Assembly (NCBI GenBank): GCA_020847355.1
Contig: JADLCG010000253.1
Span: 1 to 5,182, forward strand
DNA from: Anaerolineales bacterium
Lineage (GTDB): Bacteria > Chloroflexota > Anaerolineae > Anaerolineales > Villigracilaceae
DNA length: 5,182 bases
Direction of reading: 5' to 3'
A program made the translations under genes and the position numbers. Positions 1-5,182 of the stretch are shown in pieces (position 1 is the stretch's first letter; the number at the start of each line of letters is the position of its first letter). The notes beneath the pieces were generated by a model. That model saw only the letters and a program-made list of their open reading frames with translations. It searched no databases and was not told the DNA's origin.

Positions 1-1609
1 CGCCTGCGCCGGGTTCGGGAAACCACAAACGCTGAATATGTTTTTTAGCCAGCGTCATCGCCGCGTCAAAACGAATGATCGGAAAATTTCGCGCTACATG
101 CAAAATGGTTTGGATCACGGCTTCGCGCACTTCGGCTTTGGCGTAATTCAATTGCGCCGTGTCATTCCACGGAAACGCCGTGCCATCGTTGCCGTGATAA
201 ATATATTGCAGATCGCCAGTTTGATGATCGCGTCTTTGAAAAACCACCGCCGCGTCGCTATGATTGTAATAATGATCTTCCAAGTAAATTCCCACGCGCA
301 AATCATCCGAAAGGTTTTCAGAGCGAAAAGAATACGCGGGGTATGGCGAAGAGGGTAGGGATAAAAACCAATCGGGGTGTTCCACCACCCAAGTTGAATC
401 AATGCCCATGTGATTCGGGACCATATCCGCCGAAAGACGAATGCCGCGCTCGCCCGCTCGTTGGCGCAAACGCTCGAGCGCATCCCAGCCGCCCAAATCC
501 GCCGCAATATCATACGAAAATAAAGAATACGCCGAAGCGACTGCATCCGCTTGTCCCATGCGTTGTTTTATTTTTTGCGAGGCGCGGCTCCGTTCCCACA
601 AGCCAATCAACCACAAACCGGTGAAGCCGCGTTTTGCCAGCAAATCCAATTCTTCATTTGGAATTTGATCGAGCGTGCGAATCGCATACTGATATTTTTT
701 TGAAAGTTGCGCGAGCCAAACGTAAGAATTTTTAGCGATTAAAACCAGACGCGGCATCCAATCTTGATCGGGGCTAAAGCGCTGAGTTTCCGCATATTCC
801 GGCTCGCTAAAAGTTGGAACTTGCGCCTCATGCTTAACTGAAGCCTGGTTGCCCGCCCGATGCACAAGTTCTTCCTGAATATAATCCAGCCCGCGCAGGA
901 CGCGCATAGAAAAAATCTCGCCGAGAATATAGCCCCATTTTTCGATCATAAAACGCAGTTGCCCTTCAAGCGAATCCGGGTGGGCTTGGATCGGCGCTAT
1001 GAGCAAATCAGTGAGCGCATCTTCAAATTCGGCGGAAGTTCTCCCGCCGAGCGAAGGTTGATTCGCAAAAAATGCCAGCAGTTTCTGTACAAATTCGTTA
1101 TACGCAGAAGCTTGCAGGGCTGATTCGTCAAATAAATCGCGGTAGGCTTGTAAAGCCGGATTGCGGTTGGCGTTTTGAATAAGCAAAATCTCTTCAATTG
1201 CCGCGGCGCGCACGCCGCGACTGAGATCGCCAAACTGCGGAACCTGCGTAGCTAAATAAATTCCCGCCGTTTGTGCGCCGCGAAAAACCGCCAAAGGCGG
1301 AAATTCCTCGGTGAATTTCACCAAAGTCGATTCATACTTAGAGCCAAGCGCGGCTTGGAGACTTCCCATCGCGCGCCCCATAATGCCAGAGTGACGGCTG
1401 TAATAATGCCGCAGGATGAGATGGTAGGCTTCATCCAGCAGAGAAATTGCATATAGATCGGTAGCCAGCGCGGGCGTGGCGCGAAGCGCAGAGATTTGCG
1501 TCGCCAATTTACGGGCGGCGGCTAAATCCTTTAAGACGATCTGTCCGTCCGGGTTGTAAAAATCCAAGGGGAAGTTATATTGCTGACGGGCGCTTTTTGC
1601 GGTGAGCAT
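1..1609 (-). CDS. GH13 (alpha-amylase superfamily) glycoside hydrolase or transglycosidase, N-terminal 536 residues, cut by the window edge
   Basis: Translating the minus strand from the ATG at 1609-1607 gives 536 codons with no stop, so the gene continues past position 1. The C-terminal third or so of the (beta/alpha)8 barrel resembles GH13. Residues 395-400 read DMVPNH, matching conserved region I (DxVxNH). Residues 487-489 (QLN) fit region V. Residues 513-515 (RFD) fit region II, making Asp515 the predicted nucleophile. The barrel probably begins near residue 285, where an alternating hydrophobic strand leads into RGFTGLWLIGLWE (327-339). Residues 1-285 are helix-rich, have no signal peptide, and match no domain I recognise. 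The general acid/base Glu and the third catalytic Asp would lie beyond the window, so activity and substrate (alpha-glucan, trehalose, sucrose or other) cannot be decided. The ATG is the only sensible start: an in-frame TAA lies at 1630-1628 and the next Met is residue 77. No Shine-Dalgarno sequence precedes it. A cytoplasmic location is inferred from the lack of a signal peptide. Confidence 0.85.
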   Translation of the reverse strand, partial: MLTAKSARQQYNFPLDFYNPDGQIVLKDLAAARKLATQISALRATPALATDLYAISLLDEAYHLILRHYYSRHSGIMGRAMGSLQAALGSKYESTLVKFTEEFPPLAVFRGAQTAGIYLATQVPQFGDLSRGVRAAAIEEILLIQNANRNPALQAYRDLFDESALQASAYNEFVQKLLAFFANQPSLGGRTSAEFEDALTDLLIAPIQAHPDSLEGQLRFMIEKWGYILGEIFSMRVLRGLDYIQEELVHRAGNQASVKHEAQVPTFSEPEYAETQRFSPDQDWMPRLVLIAKNSYVWLAQLSKKYQYAIRTLDQIPNEELDLLAKRGFTGLWLIGLWERSRASQKIKQRMGQADAVASAYSLFSYDIAADLGGWDALERLRQRAGERGIRLSADMVPNHMGIDSTWVVEHPDWFLSLPSSPYPAYSFRSENLSDDLRVGIYLEDHYYNHSDAAVVFQRRDHQTGDLQYIYHGNDGTAFPWNDTAQLNYAKAEVREAVIQTILHVARNFPIIRFDAAMTLAKKHIQRLWFPEPGAG

Positions 1610-1615
1610 GACAAC

Positions 1616-1635
1616 AATGATAACCGATTATCGTT
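1616..1635. promoter_or_regulatory. Candidate LacI-family operator between the divergent GH13 and kinase genes
   Basis: The 20-bp segment AATGATAACCGATTATCGTT is an imperfect palindrome centred on the CG at 1625-1626. Eight of ten base pairs match, including the full GATAA/TTATC arms (1619-1623 and 1628-1632). A central CG flanked by A/T-rich arms is the usual shape of operators bound by LacI/GalR-family sugar regulators. It covers the putative -10 of the GH13 gene and sits just upstream of the -10 of the kinase gene, so one bound repressor could affect both. No regulator gene lies in the window, so the identity of the binding protein is inference. Confidence 0.5.
1627..1632 (-). promoter_or_regulatory. 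Putative -10 element of the GH13 gene
   Basis: The minus-strand hexamer GATAAT matches five of six bases of the sigma-70 type -10 consensus. It would start transcription near 1620, giving a leader of about ten bases before the ATG at 1609, too short for a normal ribosome binding site. No good -35 is seen 16-18 bp upstream, and the hexamer lies inside the palindrome, so the match could be coincidental. Confidence 0.3.
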
Positions 1636-1645
1636 TGTTTTCGAG

Positions 1646-1651
1646 TAAAAT
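1646..1651 (+). promoter_or_regulatory. Putative -10 element of the histidine kinase gene
   Basis: TAAAAT matches five of six bases of the -10 consensus. The transcription start would fall near 1658, only a few bases before the ATG at 1662, which would make the message nearly leaderless. The only purine-rich stretch before the start, GAGAG at 1654-1658, is three bases from the ATG, too close for a typical Shine-Dalgarno site. No convincing -35 is visible; the expected place overlaps the palindrome. Confidence 0.3.
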
Positions 1652-1661
1652 TTGAGAGCGT

Positions 1662-3923
1662 ATGAACTATTCATTGATCAACTTCGTCGTCACTTTATCG
1701 CTGGCATTGATGTATCTGCCGCTGATCTTTTTTATCGTTCAGCGGCGCGAGGAAGAGCAGAGCCTTTCGCTCTGGCTGGCAGTCGCTTATGCTTTATTAG
1801 CGATGGTTTTGAATTTTACGGAAGCCTTATGGAAAAATAGCGCCGGGGATTTGCGCGGTTTTCAAGAACTTCAACACTACGGCATTTTGACCTTAATGGC
1901 TTTGATTATTCTCACCGTGAAGTTTTTCTTGAAGCAGGAAAATTGGTGGGGTTGGGTGGGGCTGTGGGCTTTTTGGATCTTTGGGCTGGCTTTATTACAA
2001 ACCAACGCCCTCAACCTGCAGGAAACGTATCAATTTGGAAAACTTGTTTTGCACAGCGCGCGTCTGGCTCCGGCGTGGGCAGTTTTGGGCTGGTCGCTTT
2101 TAGCAATTGGCTTAGCGCTAACCATCGTCAACGCTAGTAAAAGCGCGCGCCAGCAGTTGTTTCGCAATCGCTTAAATTATTGGTGGCCCGCTTTCTGCTT
2201 GGTCTTTCTCAACGATATTTTGTTTTTCTCGGCGCATCCTATCGTGGGCAGTCCATTGAGATTTGTGGCGACGATCTTCATGGGCTATGTTGTCGTCACG
2301 CACGATCTCCCAGACCTACGGTTAATGTTGCGGCGCGTATTCGCTTATACATTGATCGCCGCTTTGATCGTTGGTTTGTATTCGGCGGGCTTTTTATTGA
2401 TTGAGGCGATCTTTGGAGACGAGCAAAATTTCAATCCGCTGTTTGCCGGAGCGGCGCTCTCATTGATTTTAGCTTTGCTCTTCGCGCCGCTGTTCAACAT
2501 GATCACGCGCGCCGTAAACGCTTGGCTCAAAGCCGATCAGTACGACGCTAACCGCACGATTCATCAATACAGCGAAAGCATCAGCAACATCTTGGATATG
2601 GAGAAACTCGCCAGCATGGCGGTTGACATTATCAAAGAAGCGATGCAAATCCAAATTGGATTTTTGTTTTTAGTCGATTCAGAGCGCGAAGCCGACGGCA
2701 GGAAGACTTATCGGCTACGCTTTGCGACTGAAGGACAACAAAACCCAACCATTGAATTGGAAGAAAACGGACCGATCGCCGCTTATTTTTTACGCGAACA
2801 AAAACCGCTCCTCCAATATGACCTAGACCTGCTCCCCGCCTTTAGAAATTCCTCCGCCTCAGCCAGAACTTGGTTCACTCAACTTCAAACTGAAGTTTAT
2901 ATTCCAATCTTCGCCAAGCGCCAATGGATTGGTTTGTTAGCTTTCGGCGGGAAAACGAGCAATAACCGCTACACCCGCGAAGACCTTATGACGCTCAGCG
3001 CGCACGCCAACCAAACTGCGGTTGCGCTGGAAAACGCCCGCCTCGTGGATAATTTAATGCGCCTAAACAACGAACTGCGCTTGGCGCGCCGTCAATTAGA
3101 AAAGAACAATCACGATTTGGAAAGAATTGACCAAGCTAAGTCTGACTTCATCAGCATTGCCTCGCACGAGTTACGCACGCCGCTGACGCTGATCAAGGGC
3201 TATACCGAAATGCTCATGGAAGATACGCGTATTGACGAAAGCGTGCAACTCGGCATGAAAAAAATCCATGAAGGTACGCTTCGTTTGCACGAGGTGATGG
3301 ATTCGATGTTTGACATCGCGCAAATTGACGCGCGTTCGCTCAAACCGCATTTACAATCAATCGCCCTGGGGAGTTTGATCAAAGAAGCGGCGCTGGAACA
3401 ATCGCGGACAGTGAAGGAGCGTCAGCAATCCATCACGATTGATTTGCCCGCCCTGCCTTATGTCAAAGTAGACCCGAATCTCTTGATCAAATTATTTCAC
3501 CATTTGATTCGTAACGCGATCAAATTCACGCCGAACGGCGGGAAAATTATGATCGGCGGACATGCCATTCCGGCAATTATGGATTTACCCAACGGCGGCG
3601 TGGAAATCATCTTCAGCGATACCGGCGTGGGCGTAGACCCAAATTATCGGGAAATTATTTTCACTAAATTTTATCAGCCCAGCGAATTAGGCAAACATTC
3701 CACCAGCAAGACGCGCTTCAAAGGCGGCGGCTCCGGTTTGGGATTGGCTCTTTCCAAAGGCATTATTGAGGCGCATGGCGGAAAAATTTACGTTGAGAGC
3801 GCCGGCTATGACGAAGTCAATTTTCCCGGCAGTCATTTCCATGTGATTTTGCCGTTGAGCAAATTGGAACTCGGCGAAATTCCGCAAATGAGCCAAACGC
3901 TCAAACTTGAGATCAAAGCCTAA
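1662..3923 (+). CDS. Membrane-bound sensor histidine kinase (multi-TM, GAF, HisKA, HATPase_c)
   Basis: This 753-residue protein is a complete sensor kinase that would autophosphorylate on a histidine and pass the phosphate to a response regulator. By eye, membrane segments fall near residues 5-26, 36-56, 71-90, 96-113, 134-156, 173-190, 198-214, 226-250 and 259-280. The first seven resemble a 7TM kinase input region. A GAF-like domain spans about 308-460, followed by a coiled-coil linker (462-492). The H-box is SHELRTP with phospho-acceptor His502. The ATP domain shows the N-box (Asn618 in HLIRNAIKFTP), G1 (DTGVGV, 653-658), F-box (FTKFYQ, 667-672) and G2 (GGGSGLGLALSK, 688-699), so all key residues are present. 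The ATP lid between F and G2 is long and basic. There is no receiver domain and no response regulator nearby, so it is an orphan here. The signal is unknown. The start at 1662 lacks a well-spaced ribosome binding site but leads directly into the first membrane helix. Confidence 0.95.
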   Translation: MNYSLINFVVTLSLALMYLPLIFFIVQRREEEQSLSLWLAVAYALLAMVLNFTEALWKNSAGDLRGFQELQHYGILTLMALIILTVKFFLKQENWWGWVGLWAFWIFGLALLQTNALNLQETYQFGKLVLHSARLAPAWAVLGWSLLAIGLALTIVNASKSARQQLFRNRLNYWWPAFCLVFLNDILFFSAHPIVGSPLRFVATIFMGYVVVTHDLPDLRLMLRRVFAYTLIAALIVGLYSAGFLLIEAIFGDEQNFNPLFAGAALSLILALLFAPLFNMITRAVNAWLKADQYDANRTIHQYSESISNILDMEKLASMAVDIIKEAMQIQIGFLFLVDSEREADGRKTYRLRFATEGQQNPTIELEENGPIAAYFLREQKPLLQYDLDLLPAFRNSSASARTWFTQLQTEVYIPIFAKRQWIGLLAFGGKTSNNRYTREDLMTLSAHANQTAVALENARLVDNLMRLNNELRLARRQLEKNNHDLERIDQAKSDFISIASHELRTPLTLIKGYTEMLMEDTRIDESVQLGMKKIHEGTLRLHEVMDSMFDIAQIDARSLKPHLQSIALGSLIKEAALEQSRTVKERQQSITIDLPALPYVKVDPNLLIKLFHHLIRNAIKFTPNGGKIMIGGHAIPAIMDLPNGGVEIIFSDTGVGVDPNYREIIFTKFYQPSELGKHSTSKTRFKGGGSGLGLALSKGIIEAHGGKIYVESAGYDEVNFPGSHFHVILPLSKLELGEIPQMSQTLKLEIKA

Positions 3924-5050
3924 AGCGCCTTACGATACACGCGATTATTTTTATACTCCACGCCGTTTAAGTTTTTCAAATCTGCGCGCATTTGTTCGGT
4001 AGTCTCCGCCACTTGAGTCATTTCCACGTGCTTAAACTGTTGAAACTCCAATAACGTTTTGCCCATTGCGTAATACAAAAGCGCGTTACCGCCATGACCT
4101 TGAAACTCCGGCAAAATCCCCATACCGTTGACGGATACCGTTTGCGTGCGGCGCATTTCTAAAAGCAAATCAATCAGCCCGAATGGAAACAACTTTCCTT
4201 TTGCGCGTTGCAATGCGGCGGAAACATCGTGAAAGGCGAATAAGAAGCCGACAATATCCTCATTGTGCGTGATCACCTTGATCAAGCGATGATCTGCAAC
4301 CGTCATAATATTTTCAACGACAAAATTAATTTCTCGCGGCGTAAGCGGATAATATTCCCAATTATGAACGAAGGCTTGATTATAGGCTTTGCCAATTCGG
4401 CTTGCCCAACTGAGCAATTCTTTTTTATTTACAAAATTCTTCACGCGCAAATTGCCGCGTTGCATAACGCGCTCGGCAATTTTTTCAACCCGCTCCGGGA
4501 TTTTGAATTGCTCCGCCGGCAAATAGCAAGAAACAAAATCTACTTCCTTCACAAAGCCTTGCGCCTCAACCAAAGCTTGATAATAAGCGTGATTATAGGT
4601 CAGCATGGTCATGGTTTGACGATGCGCCTGCCCCATAGTTTGAAGCCCGTAACCATCCAGCGGACCGAGCCCTTTCGGACCGACAACTTGATCTAAGCCC
4701 CGCGCTTTAGACCACTCGAAAACTGCGTTGAATAAAGCGGTTGCGGCTTCTAAATCATCCTCGCATTCAAAGAAATAAAAGTCGGCAGTTTGCTCCCGAT
4801 GATATTGATTGAAGGGTTTGTTCTCAATTGCGGCAATGCGCCCCACATCCCGCCCATCGCGCACGGCGAGGAAAAAGTCCACATCCGAATGTTCGTGAAA
4901 AGGATGTTTCTTTCTGTTCAGTTGATTGTATGCGTCAATGTTTAACGGCGGAACCCATTGCGGGCATTTTTTATAAATTTGAAACGGCAGTTCCACAAAG
5001 CGCTTCACTTGGCGTTTGTTTTCCGTGTTCACTTTTTCGATAATCAGCAT
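3920..5050 (-). CDS. GNAT-superfamily acyltransferase-like protein, two-lobed, function unknown
   Basis: From the ATG at 5050-5048 the product has 376 residues. The N-terminal part contains LPFQIYKKCPQWVPPL (21-36), KKHPFHEH (47-54) and VGRIAAI (69-75), then FFECEDD (93-99) and a GP-rich stretch (124-134). This pattern is typical of a family of about 370-residue uncharacterised GNAT-like proteins, with E. coli YghO a remembered relative. The C-terminal lobe has a second GNAT-like core: IVGFLFAF (266-273) and MGILPEFQGHGGNALL (310-325). The latter resembles the acyl-CoA-binding motif Q/RxxGxG/A, but with Asn322 at the last position. No membrane segment or signal peptide is seen, so it is likely cytoplasmic. 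The substrate is not deducible. A role in lipid acylation, as proposed for some related bacterial proteins, is only a hypothesis. An upstream in-frame ATG at 5062 would add four residues. The 5050 start is preferred because GGAG (5060-5057) lies six bases before it. Confidence 0.85.
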   Translation of the reverse strand: MLIIEKVNTENKRQVKRFVELPFQIYKKCPQWVPPLNIDAYNQLNRKKHPFHEHSDVDFFLAVRDGRDVGRIAAIENKPFNQYHREQTADFYFFECEDDLEAATALFNAVFEWSKARGLDQVVGPKGLGPLDGYGLQTMGQAHRQTMTMLTYNHAYYQALVEAQGFVKEVDFVSCYLPAEQFKIPERVEKIAERVMQRGNLRVKNFVNKKELLSWASRIGKAYNQAFVHNWEYYPLTPREINFVVENIMTVADHRLIKVITHNEDIVGFLFAFHDVSAALQRAKGKLFPFGLIDLLLEMRRTQTVSVNGMGILPEFQGHGGNALLYYAMGKTLLEFQQFKHVEMTQVAETTEQMRADLKNLNGVEYKNNRVYRKAL

Positions 5051-5056
5051 ACCGAT

Positions 5057-5060
5057 CTCC
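5057..5060 (-). promoter_or_regulatory. Ribosome binding site that sets the GNAT gene start at 5050
   Basis: GGAG on the minus strand ends six bases before the ATG at 5050, an ideal spacing. It overlaps the alternative ATG at 5062-5060, which has no such site of its own. The predicted transcription start near 5062 also favours the shorter form. Confidence 0.65.
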
Positions 5061-5068
5061 ATAAATCT

Positions 5069-5096
5069 TTTGTAAGTATATACCCCGCCAAGTCAA
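5069..5096 (-). promoter_or_regulatory. Putative promoter of the GNAT gene
   Basis: On the minus strand, TTGACT (5096-5091) matches five of six bases of the -35 consensus and is followed after 16 bp by TACAAA (5074-5069), four of six for the -10. Transcription would begin near 5062. An alternative -10, TATACT at 5080-5075, is a better hexamer but has no good -35 at the right distance. Confidence 0.4.
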
Positions 5097-5131
5097 GATA
5101 GTCACAGCTTAAAGCGCAGAATAAAGAGCGC

Positions 5132-5137
5132 TATACT
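5132..5137 (+). promoter_or_regulatory. Putative -10 element for the gene starting at 5166
   Basis: TATACT matches five of six bases of the -10 consensus and would place the transcription start near 5144, about 20 bases before the ATG at 5166. The -35 candidate TTAAAG (5109-5114, 17-bp spacer) is poor. Its 5' end touches a 5-bp inverted repeat, AGCGC/GCGCT, at 5113-5117 and 5128-5132. Confidence 0.35.
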
Positions 5138-5157
5138 TGAAAAATTCCAAAAAAACT

Positions 5158-5161
5158 GAGG
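5158..5161 (+). promoter_or_regulatory. Putative ribosome binding site for the gene starting at 5166
   Basis: GAGG lies four bases before the ATG at 5166, slightly close but usable. It is the main reason for calling a coding start at the right edge. Confidence 0.4.
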
Positions 5162-5165
5162 CATT

Positions 5166-5182
5166 ATGAGCGACTCATCTCA
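5166..5182 (+). CDS. Probable start of a plus-strand gene cut by the right window edge
   Basis: An ATG at 5166 opens a frame reading MSDSS before the window ends. The call rests on the GAGG at 5158-5161, the -10-like TATACT at 5132-5137, and the fact that the preceding 100 bases are otherwise unexplained, giving a divergent arrangement with the GNAT gene. Five codons are too few to suggest a product. Confidence 0.4.

Noticed and set aside
148..546. A 132-codon minus-strand open frame, and plus-strand frames at 38-358 and 343-624
   Set aside because: All lie over the GH13 gene in other frames. The GH13 frame is open for 536 codons and carries recognisable catalytic motifs, while these have arginine- and isoleucine-rich, low-sense translations.
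1202..1219. Perfect 7-bp hairpin CGCGGCG/CGCCGCG with a 4-base loop
   Set aside because: It lies inside the GH13 coding frame (Arg-Gly-Val-Arg-Ala-Ala), has no T-tract, and is explained by GC-rich codons.
1..1609. Possible frameshifted or broken gene on the left side
   Set aside because: Checking every minus-strand triplet from 1609 to 2 found no stop codon, so the gene is intact as far as the window shows and is merely cut by the edge.
3529..3540. Short hairpin CGCCG/CGGCG in the kinase gene
   Set aside because: It encodes the conserved N-box region (TPNGG) and has a 2-base loop and no T-tract, so it is not a terminator.
3905..3940. Possible bidirectional terminator at the convergent junction
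   Set aside because: Only weak, interrupted pairing is seen around the two stop codons, with no run of T on either strand.
4265..4696. A 143-codon plus-strand open frame opposite the GNAT gene
   Set aside because: It is fully antisense to a well-supported gene, has no visible ribosome binding site, and its translation shows no recognisable motif.

Overview
The window looks like chromosomal DNA from a member of the Chloroflexota, probably an Anaerolineae-like lineage. The grounds are the style of the proteins: a multi-membrane/GAF histidine kinase with a long, lysine-rich ATP lid, and a long GH13 protein with an unusual N-terminal extension. The base composition looks mid-range. This taxonomic call is inference from protein style, since no rRNA or other marker is present. 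No mobile element, CRISPR array, tRNA or rRNA was seen.

Layout. (1) Positions 1-1609, minus strand: the first 536 codons of a GH13 (alpha-amylase superfamily) protein that runs off the left edge. The frame is open throughout. About 285 N-terminal residues of unrecognised, helix-rich sequence precede the start of the barrel. The region I motif and the catalytic-nucleophile region are visible; the acid/base residue lies beyond the edge. (2) Positions 1610-1661: a 52-bp divergent intergenic region with a 20-bp imperfect palindrome resembling a LacI-family operator, placed to cover both putative promoters. (3) Positions 1662-3923, plus strand: a complete 753-residue membrane sensor histidine kinase (about nine membrane segments, GAF, HisKA, HATPase). 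It has no response regulator next to it. (4) Positions 3920-5050, minus strand: a complete 376-residue GNAT-superfamily protein. Its stop codon overlaps the kinase stop by 4 bp, tail to tail. (5) Positions 5051-5165: a second divergent intergenic region with plausible promoters on both strands. (6) Positions 5166-5182: the first codons of a probable plus-strand gene that runs off the right edge.

How the parts relate. The GH13 gene and the kinase share a very short divergent control region, so co-regulation by a sugar-responsive LacI-type repressor is a reasonable hypothesis. A functional link between the kinase and alpha-glucan metabolism is not shown by the sequence. The GNAT gene is convergent to the kinase and has its own promoter, so it belongs to a different transcription unit. 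No clear evidence of a wholly new system was found. The least explained items are the N-terminal extension and altered catalytic region II of the GH13 protein, the shared operator, and the two-lobed GNAT protein.
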